A stretch of 64,000 bases of DNA. It comes from an uncultured Clostridia bacterium. GTDB taxonomy: Bacteria > Bacillota > Clostridia > Peptostreptococcales > Anaerovoracaceae. The notes beneath the pieces were generated by a model. That model was not told the origin of the DNA and searched no databases. It saw only the letters and a list, made by a program, of their open reading frames with translations. This document shows, piece by piece, positions 1 through 7,992 of this stretch. The DNA is taken from the NCBI GenBank assembly GCA_934281605.1, contig CAKQXD010000001.1, forward strand, positions 372,001 through 436,000, given 5' to 3'. Each line of letters begins with the position of its first letter. Position 1 is the first letter of the stretch. A program made the translations under genes and the position numbers.

Positions 1-116
1 ATCTCCTCGATGGTGTATGCATCGTTTCGGATCACCTTGATGTCCGGCTCCACCGAGCCGATGAGCTGGTACAGGTTATAGGAAAAACTGTCGTAGTTGT
101 CGATGAGCAAAATCAT
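1..116 (-). CDS. trpG: TrpG/PabA glutamine amidotransferase component (5' part only)
   Basis: Only the first 38 or so codons are in the window; the gene runs off the left edge. The translation begins MILLIDNYDSFSYNLYQ, the diagnostic N-terminus of class I glutamine amidotransferases of the TrpG/PabA group, which supply ammonia from glutamine to TrpE to make anthranilate. The start codon overlaps the trpE stop as ATGA, so the two proteins are probably made by coupled translation in equal amounts. The position right after a Trp-controlled trpE favours TrpG over PabA, although an amphibolic enzyme cannot be excluded from so short a piece. Confidence 0.9.
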   Translation of the reverse strand, partial: MILLIDNYDSFSYNLYQLIGSVEPDIKVIRNDAYTIEE

Positions 117-1600
117 TTTAATCCCTCCTCTGCTTCCTGGATGGCCTGGATCACGGCCCTGGCCTTGTTGGCGCATTCTTCGAATTCTTTCTCCGGCACG
201 CTGTCGGCTACGATGCCCGCGCCGGACCGGATGCAAATGGCCCCGTTCTTTTTATAGACCAGTCGGATGGCGATGCAGGTGTCCAGGTTTCCTGCAAAGT
301 CCAGGTAGCCGATGGCTCCTCCGTACACGCCCCGCTTGTTGTTTTCCAGTTCGTCGATGATCTGGCACGCCCGGAACTTCGGTGCTCCCGAAAGGGTCCC
401 TGCCGGCAGGATGGCGTCTACCGCGTCCACCGCGTCCTTGTCCTCCCGGATGGTCCCGGTCACCGTGGAGCCGATGTGCATCACGTGGGAGAATCGCTCG
501 ATCTCCATGTATTTTTCTACTTTTACGGTTCCGATCTGGCTGATCTTACCGATGTCGTTTCGGCCTAAGTCTACCAGCATGTTGTGCTCCGCAAGCTCTT
601 TTTCATCCTGCAAAAGGTCCGCCTCCAGGGCTTTGTCCTCGTCCGGCGTTTTGCCCCGCGGACGTGTTCCCGCCAGCGGGAACGTGCTCAGCTTGCCGTT
701 GTCCAGCTTGGCCAGGGTTTCCGGGGATGCTCCCGAAAGCTCGATGTCGTCACTGGAGAAGTAGAACATGTACGGCGACGGGTTTGCCGCCCGGAGCACC
801 CGGTAAGTATCGAACAAGCTGCCCTCCGCTTCCGCCTTCATCGGGTCGGAAAGGACTACCTGGAAAATATCTCCCTCGCGGATGTACTGCTTGGCTTTTT
901 CCACCATGTCGCAGTACTGTTCTTTCGGGAAGACCGGCTTGATTTCCGTCTTTAACTGCAAAGTCGGGAAAGTTTCTTTCTCACCTTCGCGGATCAGCTT
1001 CGCCATCTCGTCCAAAGTCTCTTCCGCCTTTTTATAGGAATTGTCGATGTCGTCCGTCATAACGCCTGTGATCAGCAGGATCTTCTGTCTGTAGTGGTCG
1101 AAGGCAATGACTTCATTGAAGAGCATCAGGTCCATGTCCCGGAAATCCTGCTGTCCTTCGCTGGTCAGCTTCAGCTTCGGCTCGCTGTATTTGATGTAGT
1201 CGTAGGAGAAGTAGCCTACCAGGCCGCCGGTGAAGGTCGGCATTTTTTCCATGACCGGACTCTTGTATCTGGCCAGGATCTCCCGGAGGGTGTCTCCCGG
1301 ATGATCCACATGTTTTGTCGTCACTGTCTCAGTACCGTCTCCCAGGTTTTCCCGGATGGTCACCTCGCCGTTCAGGCAGGTGATTTCCATGGTCGGGTCG
1401 TATCCCAGGAAGGAATACCGGCCCCATGCCTCTTCCTGGCTGGCGCTCTCCAGCAGGTAGCAGTGTCTGCTGGCTTTTCTCAAAATCCGCATCACCTCGA
1501 CCGGCGTATACGTATCGGAAAGAATCTCGCGGCACACCGGCACACGCTTGTACGCCCCGTCCGCTGCGATCTGTTTTACTGTCTGCAAATCTGGATACAT
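113..1600 (-). CDS. trpE: anthranilate synthase component I
   Basis: Converts chorismate and ammonia to anthranilate, the first step of tryptophan synthesis, with TrpG as partner. The protein is about 495 residues, normal for TrpE. The N-terminal domain carries an LLES motif typical of the tryptophan feedback site, and the C-terminal chorismate-binding domain shows GDIFQVVLSD, SPETLAKL, PLAGTRPRG, DLGRNDIG, LPAGTLSGAPK and IRSGAGIVADS. The open frame continues further upstream, but the start at 1600 is chosen because it has GGAGG eight bases ahead and because TrpE homology begins here (MYPDLQTVKQIAADG); the upstream part of the frame is the T-box leader. Expression should respond to charged tRNA-Trp. 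Confidence in function is high. Confidence 0.97.
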   Translation of the reverse strand: MYPDLQTVKQIAADGAYKRVPVCREILSDTYTPVEVMRILRKASRHCYLLESASQEEAWGRYSFLGYDPTMEITCLNGEVTIRENLGDGTETVTTKHVDHPGDTLREILARYKSPVMEKMPTFTGGLVGYFSYDYIKYSEPKLKLTSEGQQDFRDMDLMLFNEVIAFDHYRQKILLITGVMTDDIDNSYKKAEETLDEMAKLIREGEKETFPTLQLKTEIKPVFPKEQYCDMVEKAKQYIREGDIFQVVLSDPMKAEAEGSLFDTYRVLRAANPSPYMFYFSSDDIELSGASPETLAKLDNGKLSTFPLAGTRPRGKTPDEDKALEADLLQDEKELAEHNMLVDLGRNDIGKISQIGTVKVEKYMEIERFSHVMHIGSTVTGTIREDKDAVDAVDAILPAGTLSGAPKFRACQIIDELENNKRGVYGGAIGYLDFAGNLDTCIAIRLVYKKNGAICIRSGAGIVADSVPEKEFEECANKARAVIQAIQEAEEGLK

Positions 1601-1630
1601 GTTGTTTACCTCCTGTAGTTCTGGTAAGTT

Positions 1631-1711
1631 TCGCAGAAGAATTGCACTGCGGCTGAAGCCGCGCAATTCTTGCGTTTGAGCCGCGCGCTGTATCAAAGAT
1701 ACAGGCGGCTC
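1631..1711 (-). promoter_or_regulatory. two extra hairpins between the T-box terminator and trpE
   Basis: After the T-box terminator the transcript would fold two further stems before trpE: one around 1677-1711 (GAGCCGC pairing with GCGGCTC, with CTGTATC/GATACAG inside) and one around 1631-1665 (AAGAATTGC pairing with GCAATTCTT, with GCGGCT/GCCGC inside). Neither has a run of U after it, so they are not classic terminators. They may stabilise the processed trp mRNA or act as a second control layer. The role is inferred only from base pairing. Confidence 0.5.
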
Positions 1712-1713
1712 AT

Positions 1714-2000
1714 AAAAAAAACGTCCCTGCCAGATATATCTATCTGTCAAGGACGAGTTAAAGTTCCCGCGTTGCCACCTTGTTTCATGGATTTCTCCAT
1801 GCTCTCTGTGAAATACTATCATATTCCCGGCAACTGACGTATGCCCTCACGTCGCAGAATACTTGGTGCGGATCGAAATCCCGGCACGGTTCACTGCGCC
1901 CTCAGCGGTCCATTTGGCAATCTGCATCTCCACCCGGATTCCACCATCCCGGGCTCTCTGTGGGCGCATCTACTGCTTTGATCTCCGCCTCAACGGTTTG
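1714..2000 (-). promoter_or_regulatory. T-box leader, tRNA-Trp specific
   Basis: The minus strand shows the conserved T-box antiterminator sequence AAGGTGGCAACGCGG (1767-1781), followed by a strong terminator whose stem pairs CGTCCTTGACAG with CTGGCAGGGACG and ends in eight U (1714-1755). Upstream, stem I contains AGAGAGCC and GGTGGAA elements, and a TGG codon at 1910-1912 followed by ACCGCTGAGGG sits in the specifier loop position. TGG is the tryptophan codon, matching the trpE gene downstream. Uncharged tRNA-Trp is expected to stabilise the antiterminator and let trpEG be transcribed. Confidence 0.93.
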
Positions 2001-2022
2001 TATTATTCTTGATTTCTTAACA

Positions 2023-2051
2023 AAAATACCACACTTTTTTGGTGATGTCAA
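2023..2051 (-). promoter_or_regulatory. promoter of the trp T-box transcript
   Basis: TTGACA at 2046-2051 is separated by 17 bases from TATTTT at 2023-2028. It lies just ahead of the T-box stem I and is the only good sigma-A-like promoter there. Confidence 0.7.
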
Positions 2052-2111
2052 CCAAAAGATTGTAAAGTTTGTGTGAAATAACTGAACTGGCTCTTTTCTG
2101 CTCTGCAGCCC

Positions 2112-3572
2112 TTACCGTCTCCGTCTGGCCTGCTTTTTCTTGCCCGACTTGCCGGATTTTTTCTGTTGCGGCTTTTTTCTGCCCCGCTGTTTCAGGCTGC
2201 TGGTCTGGGCAGTCTTCTTTTTCTGCTGTTTGGCAGCCCAGTTGTTCTGCAGCAGCGCCAGCATTTCCGCCTCCGGATCAGCTTCTGCCGGCTCCTCTGG
2301 ATTTTCAGGCACTTCGTCCTCTTCTGACGTTTCATCAGAGCCTTCGGATTCATGCTCTTTCTGTTCTTCTGGACTTTCTTCCTCCACAGTTTCTTCTATA
2401 TTATCTGCCGGTTCATGTTCTGCAGTATCTACAGCCTCTGCCGCCTGAGCATCAGCCTCCGGCTCTGCATTTTCTTCTTCCTGCAAAGATTCCTCTGGTG
2501 CTTCTTCACAAGTCTCTTCCGAATCCTCCTCTTCTGCAGGTGTTTCATCTGATTCCACAACGTCCAGTTCTTCCTCTGCCGGTTCTTCTGGCTCTGCTTC
2601 CGTCTCTTCGGATTCTTCCTGTTCCTCTCTATGTTCTTCTCTTCGGCCTTCCAGTTCTGCGCGCAGTGCTTCCAGATCATCTAACAGCTCGATGTTCTGC
2701 GGATCTGCAGCCGCTTCTTCCTGTTCTTCCTCTGCATCGGTCTTTGCAGCATCCTGCATCTCTTCATCTAACCAGCGGTCGATGGAATCCTCTCCCAGGT
2801 CTTCTTCCGGCCATTCCTCATCCATAACCGATGGCTCCTCCTCTTTCTTCCGCTTGGAGAACAGCCCCAGCATCCAGCATGCCAGCACGATGAACAATGC
2901 CGACAGAGCCGCTGCTCCGATGAGATACGGCATATTCAGCTCGTCTTCATCGGTCTTTAAATCAGCCTTGGAGAGACTTCCTTCCCGCACGCATTCGATG
3001 CCGCGGATTTCCTGCAAAGTCTTGCCGTCCTGGGTCCCCACCAGCGTCAGTTCCTTGCGGTCCGGAATATAGGAATAGAGATACCGCTTCGAATCCGACT
3101 CATAAACATATTTTTCCTTGACCGTCAGATCACCCAGCTCCGATTCTCTGAACTCGGTATAACCCTTTGTCAACTTAATATCCTTTAAAAAGTCCTTGGA
3201 AAGCTTGAATTCGCCCAGCGTAGCCTTTCCAAAAAAGGCTGCCGCACCATCCTCGTCTTCCGTCCACTTGCCGTCTTCTCCGATGACCTCCAGTTTACGT
3301 TCCACGTACGGAGAATCAAAGGTCAGATCCATCTCCGTATCATGCGCTTCCTTGGCAGTATGCAGCTTGCCCCGCACGATAACCGGCTTGCCTTCATTGT
3401 CCTCATCCACCTTGCCGTTCTGCAGGAAGACAGCCTTCTCGATCTGCTCCATGGTCTTAGTCGTATGGCCGTCCTCGCGGGACATCGCCGTAGAGAATCC
3501 GTGGAGGCACACCAGCGCCGCTATAACAAAAATAATTCCAAGTATCGTTCTGCTTTTGATTTTCAGTTTCAT
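2112..3572 (-). CDS. two-TM membrane protein with long acidic cytoplasmic tail
   Basis: A 486-residue protein of no assigned function. An N-terminal membrane segment (about residues 9-30) is followed by a roughly 180-residue probably extracytoplasmic domain, a second membrane helix (about 215-237) and a tail of about 250 residues made almost entirely of Glu, Asp, Ala and Pro with few hydrophobics. The last 30 residues switch abruptly to Lys/Arg-rich and end in RRRR. The domain between the helices (QNGKVDEDNEGKPVIVRGKL near its start) resembles TMEM43-like bacterial proteins, but this is a weak impression. Start chosen by GGAAGGAAAT seven bases upstream. It stands alone, ending about 60 bases from the trp promoter. 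The acidic block followed by a basic tail suggests a charged, disordered platform for binding cytoplasmic partners; this is inference. Confidence 0.8.
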   Translation of the reverse strand: MKLKIKSRTILGIIFVIAALVCLHGFSTAMSREDGHTTKTMEQIEKAVFLQNGKVDEDNEGKPVIVRGKLHTAKEAHDTEMDLTFDSPYVERKLEVIGEDGKWTEDEDGAAAFFGKATLGEFKLSKDFLKDIKLTKGYTEFRESELGDLTVKEKYVYESDSKRYLYSYIPDRKELTLVGTQDGKTLQEIRGIECVREGSLSKADLKTDEDELNMPYLIGAAALSALFIVLACWMLGLFSKRKKEEEPSVMDEEWPEEDLGEDSIDRWLDEEMQDAAKTDAEEEQEEAAADPQNIELLDDLEALRAELEGRREEHREEQEESEETEAEPEEPAEEELDVVESDETPAEEEDSEETCEEAPEESLQEEENAEPEADAQAAEAVDTAEHEPADNIEETVEEESPEEQKEHESEGSDETSEEDEVPENPEEPAEADPEAEMLALLQNNWAAKQQKKKTAQTSSLKQRGRKKPQQKKSGKSGKKKQARRRR

Positions 3573-4106
3573 GATCTATTTCCTTCCGCATAATTCCATC
3601 GCTACGGTTATTTGCTTTTTTGCTTTCTCTATTATAAATGCTCCCGACGGGAATGGCAATCTGATTCTGCCATTTCGTGCCACCAAAAATTTTTCAAAAA
3701 CACAAAAAAAATAATAATACCAGCCCTTCCGCTGAAACACTTCCTGCCCCAAAGCTTTCATCTTCTGACCTCTGATGCCTGTGACTTACAATCCCTTGCG
3801 ATTCTTTTGCGATTCTTTTGCGATCCTCTGACCGCCTTTGCGTCTTCTGCTCGTCCGGTTCTGTGAAGTTTCCGCTTTGCCTTTTCCGTGCCGGCCTTCT
3901 CATTGCTTGAGCTATCCTGACCTCCGGGGTTTCAACATCCGCGACTGGTATTATATTTGTTCACTCTGAATCATTTCTGGCGGAACCACCTTCTTTCTTA
4001 GCTTGCGCATTTTCTTCTCACTCTTCTTTTCGCGCAAGTTGCTGTTTTTTCAAAATCGGAAAGCATCGTTTCCGCTGTTGCTTTCTACTTTGCTTTTCCT
4101 TTTCTG
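3573..4106 (-). other. long gene-free leader or spacer
   Basis: About 530 bases between a strong minus-strand promoter and the membrane protein at 3572. It is A/G-rich on the minus strand. A stem pairing CTTGCGC with GCGCAAG lies near 4005-4045, an 11-base tandem repeat (GCGATTCTTTT, 2.5 copies on the plus strand) at 3797-3825, and a possible secondary TATAAT near 3635. A 19-codon reading frame starting MRKLRKKVV near 4012 has a weak GA-rich sequence ahead of it. I recognise no known RNA family. It is either a long 5' leader or an unannotated small RNA. Confidence 0.4.
3797..3825. repeat. 11-base tandem repeat, 2.5 copies
   Basis: Two and a half head-to-tail copies of TGCGATTCTTT in the gene-free stretch upstream of the acidic-tailed membrane protein. 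Too short to be more than replication slippage, but it marks this stretch as unconstrained by coding. Confidence 0.6.
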
Positions 4107-4113
4107 TAACTGT

Positions 4114-4142
4114 ATTATAGCACGGAGTTTTACGGAATGCAA
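4114..4142 (-). promoter_or_regulatory. strong sigma-A-like promoter
   Basis: TTGCAT (4137-4142), 17-base spacer, perfect TATAAT (4114-4119), reading leftward. The first gene downstream starts more than 530 bases away at 3572, so the transcript has an unusually long leader or is a separate RNA. Confidence 0.7.
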
Positions 4143-4184
4143 GAATTTTTTGAAAATTTCAAATGTTGCATTTTATTTGCTAAA

Positions 4185-4981
4185 TTACCCCTTAAATCGC
4201 ATATCAAAGGCTGGCGCCATATGCTCTGTTTCACTGCGGGTAATTCCAAACTGACTTGCAAGCTTTTTCCAATTCTCTTCCACGGTCGCTTTTATATCGT
4301 TTATGATATTCCAGACCTGCTTATCCGGTACTTCATACATCGAAGCGGCTGATGCAGCCAGCTCAAAGTCAATCAAATTATTGGAAACTTTGCGATCCAC
4401 AAAGAACCATCTGGAGCTGCCACAGACGCTTTAGGTCTTGCTCCACCAAGCGAAGATCCCGGAGCTACGAGCTGTTTCAGCCATCGTTCCTCCAGTCCAT
4501 CCTCGTTTTTCTCAAAGGCCAGCGATGCAGATTCCAGCTTTCTCAGCGTTGTCCACGGCGGAGTTGCCAGGTCCCGGTCATTGGCCAGATAAGGACCGTT
4601 TTCTTTTTCTGCAAAGCGTAGCGCGCCCATCCTCATTTCATCATACACCCCTAGTAGAAAATCCATCTCCGTCAGTCGCTTTGGCTTTCGATCCTCTTTT
4701 TTTGCTAAAATCGCTTCTCTGCGCTTCATCAGCAGTCTTCCCCAGCGATCTGGACAGGAATCCGCGAAAACACCAAACATGTTTTTTCCTAAAGGCGTAT
4801 ACTGCCTCCCCTGATATAACGCTAAATCAGGATCAAAGAAAAAGGAACATGGATGTCCCTTTAGCCAGTCCTCATCGTACTCAAAGGAAACCACTTCTTT
4901 TCCCTTGTTCCCGCTTACAAACAGCGTTCCCAGTTTTTCCGGGTTTGTATCGCTCCAGTTTTCATATACGAATACTTCCAT
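4185..4981 (-). pseudogene. hipA: HipA-family toxin kinase, internally deleted and frameshifted
   Basis: HipA proteins are Ser/Thr kinases that phosphorylate glutamyl-tRNA synthetase and are held in check by HipB. The N-terminal 200 residues are intact (HipA N-domain, then GKNMFGVFADSCPDRWGRLLM and LGGARPKASV), ending at the first kinase strand WIAKFP. There the frame breaks: the remaining 60 codons, in another frame (4185 to about 4390), encode the normal HipA C-terminus (LIDFELAASAASMY, ENWKKLASQFGI, EHMAPAFDMRF). Compared with full HipA of about 400 residues, some 130-150 codons of the kinase core, including the catalytic loop and metal-binding Asp, are missing. The toxin must be inactive. 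It begins four bases after hipB, as in functional pairs, with GGGG upstream. Confidence 0.85.
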
Positions 4982-4984
4982 TTT

Positions 4985-5299
4985 TTATCCCCTTTTTGCC
5001 CGCTTCCTGGTAACCAGATTCAGATCCTGCAGTTTTCTGCCCAGTTCATCATATTTCGCCACCAGTTCCAGGTCTTTATCCATGCCGCCCAGCGCATGAA
5101 GCACTGCCGCATAGGTTCCGATCGCTACAGTCGGTGATCCCTTTTCTACTGACCATAAGGTGGCGCGACTGATCCCCGCTCGTTCTGCAACCAGTTCTGT
5201 CGCCAGATTCCTTCTCAATCTGGCTGTTTTGATCTGATCGCCCATCCTCTCTAATATTCTCTGCGTTTCTGGTAAAATTACTACGGTTTTCTTACTCAT
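4985..5299 (-). CDS. hipB: HipB-like Xre antitoxin/repressor
   Basis: A 104-residue DNA-binding protein with a helix-turn-helix at about residues 20-75 (LVAERAGISRATLWSVEKGSPTVAIGTYAAVLHALG). HipB dimers bind the toxin HipA and repress the shared operon. The gene directly precedes the hipA remnant (4-base gap), and a perfect palindrome lies over its own promoter, as expected for autoregulation. The reading frame is intact although the toxin is dead, so it may persist as a free repressor of its own promoter or of other sites. Start supported by AGAGGTGAGATC before ATG. Confidence 0.85.
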   Translation of the reverse strand: MSKKTVVILPETQRILERMGDQIKTARLRRNLATELVAERAGISRATLWSVEKGSPTVAIGTYAAVLHALGGMDKDLELVAKYDELGRKLQDLNLVTRKRAKRG

Positions 5300-5314
5300 G
5301 ATCTCACCTCTTAT

Positions 5315-5350
5315 GTTTAATATATTAAACTAAATACGCATGTTTGTCAA
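5315..5350 (-). promoter_or_regulatory. hipB promoter with palindromic operator
   Basis: TTGACA (5345-5350), a 17-base spacer and TAATAT (5322-5327). The -10 is embedded in a perfect 16-base palindrome GTTTAATATATTAAAC (5315-5330); a second half-site like ATTAAAC lies near 5355-5361. This is the expected layout for HipB autorepression. Confidence 0.75.
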
Positions 5351-5426
5351 TTTTATTAAACATAAAAAGTCAAGGCTTTCACCCTGACTTTTCTGCTTTT
5401 TATGCTGTTTATATTATTTTTGTACT

Positions 5427-6545
5427 CTATTTTCCCCAGACTTCTTCGGCGATCTCTTTTACCAGCTTCAGCTTCGCCCACTGCTCTTCCTCGGTCAGCT
5501 TGTTGCCCACGTCGCAGGATGCGAATCCGCACTGCGGGCTGAGGCACAGTCTGTCCAGCGGAATGTACTTTGCAGCTTCATGGATTCTGGCGATCACGTC
5601 TTCTTTCTTTTCCAGCTCTGCGGACTTTGTTGTGATCAAGCCTAAAACGACCTTCTTGTCCGGAGAAACCTTGGCCAGCGGCGCGAATCCGCCGGATCTT
5701 TCATCATCGTATTCCAGCAGCAGAGCGTCCACATTTTCTTCTGCAAAGACGTAGTCTGCCACGCTGTCATACGGGCCGCTGGTAAAGTATGTAGAATGGT
5801 AGTTTCCTCTGCAGATGTGGGACGTGATGGTCATGTCGGCAGGCTTTCCTTCCAGGGCCAGATTGTTGACCTGCAGAAGCTGTCTCTTCACATCCTCCAG
5901 ATCGATGCCGAGAGCCTTGTACCGCTCCTTCGCAGCATCGCCGACGATAGCGCCCCACGTGCAGTCGTCCAGCTGAAGGTTGCGGCATCCAGCGTCGTAG
6001 AACTGCCTGATCACGTCCTGATACGCCACGCCGATGTCGTGGATCAGCTCTTCGTTGGTCTCGTAGAACTTTCTCGTGGTTTCCAGGTTTGCCGGTACGA
6101 TCATCTGCTGGAACGTCTGCGCCGGAGCCGGGATCGTGTACTTGGCTACCGTGTTTTCGTCCTCGAACTGCTTTAAGAATGCAAAGTACTTGACGAACGG
6201 ATGGGCCTTCGCCTTGATTTTGCCTACGAGATATGTGTCATCCAGTACCGCCAGCTCATCGTGGAAGTCCACACCGTTGCCCGTCGCTTCATGGGCAACC
6301 CCTTCAAATCCCCACATGAAGTCCAGGTGCCAGAACGTTCTTCTGAACTCGCCGTCTGTGATGTCGTGGAATCCCAGTTCCTTCTGCTTGGCAACGACCT
6401 TTGTGATTTCATCGTTGGTGATCTTGTCGAATTCTTCCTCGCTGATCTTGCCTGCCTGATACGCTTCCTTGGCGTCCTTCAGGGCCTGCGGTCTTAAAAA
6501 GCTTCCTACAAAATCATATCGAAACGGTGTCTTTAATGTACTCAT
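5427..6545 (-). CDS. MetE-like (cobalamin-independent) methyltransferase, YxjG/YxjH type
   Basis: A 372-residue single-barrel protein related to the catalytic C-terminal half of methionine synthase MetE. It shows the start of such proteins (RYDFVGSFLRP), GFHDITDGEFRRTFWHLDF, and the zinc site: His-x-Cys in SHICRGN, Glu in LLEYDDERSGGF and Cys in LSPQCGFAS. Family members transfer a methyl group to homocysteine or a related thiol; the true donor is unknown for the short forms, which lack the MetE N-domain. It is monocistronic with GGAGGAGATTATAA before ATG. A dyad upstream suggests LysR-type control. It could instead serve methylthiol catabolism. Confidence 0.85.
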   Translation of the reverse strand: MSTLKTPFRYDFVGSFLRPQALKDAKEAYQAGKISEEEFDKITNDEITKVVAKQKELGFHDITDGEFRRTFWHLDFMWGFEGVAHEATGNGVDFHDELAVLDDTYLVGKIKAKAHPFVKYFAFLKQFEDENTVAKYTIPAPAQTFQQMIVPANLETTRKFYETNEELIHDIGVAYQDVIRQFYDAGCRNLQLDDCTWGAIVGDAAKERYKALGIDLEDVKRQLLQVNNLALEGKPADMTITSHICRGNYHSTYFTSGPYDSVADYVFAEENVDALLLEYDDERSGGFAPLAKVSPDKKVVLGLITTKSAELEKKEDVIARIHEAAKYIPLDRLCLSPQCGFASCDVGNKLTEEEQWAKLKLVKEIAEEVWGK

Positions 6546-6601
6546 TTATAATCTCCTCCAATTCATAGTAAGTTAATCTGTTTTGTCGATGCCCTTATTA
6601 T

Positions 6602-6665
6602 ATCGGCAGGAGATTCTTTTGAAAAATATATAAAAATAGTGGTTTGCCATAGGTTGAAACTATGG
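6602..6665 (-). promoter_or_regulatory. putative promoter and dyad operator of the MetE-like gene
   Basis: A perfect inverted repeat CCATAG-N7-CTATGG (6647-6665) lies just upstream of a weak -35 (TTTTCA) and a good -10 (TATAAT near 6597-6602), 17 bases apart. A 19-base interrupted dyad just upstream of -35 is a typical site for a LysR-type activator such as MetR or CmbR. No S-box riboswitch is seen. Confidence 0.5.
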
Positions 6666-6706
6666 ACAATCTGTTTACTACTCTTTACACCTATTCTAAA
6701 TCAACC

Positions 6707-7267
6707 CTATTTTATAGCAGCTCTTCGCCTTAAATACCCCATCACCCGCGGGCGGTTGTATCGCTGAATGATCACAAATGCCAGATCAATGAGACATGCT
6801 GCTATGGACGTGATCACGAAAACCGGAGCTGTCCCATAAGGGATGATCAGCAGCAGCGGTACAAAGGAAAGGGGCATGATGATGCGATGTACCAGTTCCG
6901 CCTGCACCATATTATGCAAAAGCGCCTCTGCGCTCAGATGTCTCACGTCAAACTGTTCCGGCTTTGCTGTGATCAGTTTCCCCTTCCACTTCCTCACCTG
7001 CAAAATCTCATACAGCCTCGGCTCAAAAGAGTGCAGCCGAAACCCCGGCGAGTCCAGATCAAACTTCCGGTTCCGGTATCTCACCGTCATCGCCAGCCCC
7101 ACCACGATCCTCATAACGAAATGATACGTAACCATCAAAAGCGTCACATAGACCGACAGCAGCCAGCCCCCGCCGCAGAACCTTTGCAGGACAAAAAAGA
7201 CCCCCGTCAGCACCTGCAGCGCAGCATCGAAAAAGATCATATTGCGAATGGCAGGACTGTGTTTCAT
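6707..7267 (-). CDS. four-TM membrane protein, acyltransferase-like (CrtO-type)
   Basis: A 186-residue membrane protein with about four hydrophobic segments (residues 10-30, 35-60, 125-145, 148-165) and a central cytoplasmic motif FEPRLYEILQVRKWKGKL followed by a conserved-looking AELVHRI segment. This arrangement resembles glycosyl-diaponeurosporenoate acyltransferase (CrtO) family proteins found in Firmicutes without carotenoid genes. I see no pigment pathway nearby, so the role is unknown. The ribosome site (GGGTGATCT) is weak. Divergent from the flavin reductase at 7383. Confidence 0.7.
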   Translation of the reverse strand: MKHSPAIRNMIFFDAALQVLTGVFFVLQRFCGGGWLLSVYVTLLMVTYHFVMRIVVGLAMTVRYRNRKFDLDSPGFRLHSFEPRLYEILQVRKWKGKLITAKPEQFDVRHLSAEALLHNMVQAELVHRIIMPLSFVPLLLIIPYGTAPVFVITSIAACLIDLAFVIIQRYNRPRVMGYLRRRAAIK

Positions 7268-7300
7268 AGATCACCCGGCTTTCAAATATCAATGATTTAC

Positions 7301-7328
7301 TTGAAATCCCTTCGTTTCCGATTATAAT
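7301..7328 (+). promoter_or_regulatory. promoter of flavin reductase gene
   Basis: TTGAAA (7301-7306), 16-base spacer, perfect TATAAT (7323-7328), about 55 bases ahead of the start codon. Confidence 0.7.
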
Positions 7329-7382
7329 TATAGGTAGGATATGACATCCTGTCAATTTATCAAAGAAAAGAGGTACTTAAGA

Positions 7383-7949
7383 ATGAGAGCGAAAGTCAAC
7401 AATACCGACGGCATTTTCCCGATGCCTGTTTTAATGATCGCAACGTATAACGAAGACGGCAGCGTAAACGTAATGAACGCGGCGTGGGGCTCCATGCAGT
7501 CCAGAGGCCACGTGGTCCTGAAGCTGACGGAAACCCACAAGACAGTGGAAAACATCAAGGCCAGAGGCGCTTTCACCGTAAGCATTGCAGACGCAGCTCA
7601 CATGGTTGAAGCGGATTACTTCGGCATAGAATCCGGCAACGATGTTCCGGACAAATTCGAGCGCAGCGGCATGACGGCCAGCAAAGCAGAAAATGTAGAC
7701 GCGCCGATCATCAATGAGTTCCCGCTCTGCCTGGAATGTGAATTCGTAGAATACCAGGGCGGCGAATACGGCTGCGGCGTCATCGGCAAAGTGGTAAACG
7801 TAACGGCTGATGAAAGCGTGCTGGTAAACGGCGAGCTGGACATGTCCCTGGTCAACGCCATCGCCTTCGACACCTACACTCACGGCTACTACAAGGTGAC
7901 CGAACGCGTCGGCGAAGCCTTCCAGGCAGGTCTGAAGCTGAAGAAATAA
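7383..7949 (+). CDS. flavin reductase family protein (FMN-binding split barrel)
   Basis: A 188-residue split-barrel flavoprotein of the DIM6/NTAB group, which binds FMN and reduces flavin or small substrates with NAD(P)H. Seen: PVLMIATYNEDGSVNVMNAAWGSMQS near the N-terminus, the region binding the flavin phosphate, then LKLTETHKTVENIKARGAFTVSIAD and a closing HGYYKV. The frame is open 14 codons further upstream, but ATG at 7383 has AGAGG about nine bases before it and is where homology starts. A degraded second copy of the C-terminal third sits at 12869-13048. The gene has its own promoter and terminator. Confidence 0.9.
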   Translation: MRAKVNNTDGIFPMPVLMIATYNEDGSVNVMNAAWGSMQSRGHVVLKLTETHKTVENIKARGAFTVSIADAAHMVEADYFGIESGNDVPDKFERSGMTASKAENVDAPIINEFPLCLECEFVEYQGGEYGCGVIGKVVNVTADESVLVNGELDMSLVNAIAFDTYTHGYYKVTERVGEAFQAGLKLKK

Positions 7950-7956
7950 GTAAAAT

Positions 7957-7984
7957 AAAAGCCCTCATGCGTGGGGGCTTTTTT
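7957..7984. terminator. bidirectional terminator
   Basis: AAGCCCTC-ATGC-GTGGGGGCTT followed by six T on the plus strand and preceded by a short A-run, between the convergent genes ending at 7949 and 7993. Confidence 0.85.
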
Positions 7985-7992
7985 ATATGTCT

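Noticed and set aside
3573..4107. 6S RNA, SRP RNA or tmRNA
   Set aside because: None of the conserved cores of these RNAs is found; only an unclassified leader is supported.
6546..6706. S-box (SAM) riboswitch before the MetE-like gene
   Set aside because: The spacer is too short and has no S-box core; a LysR-type dyad is present instead.
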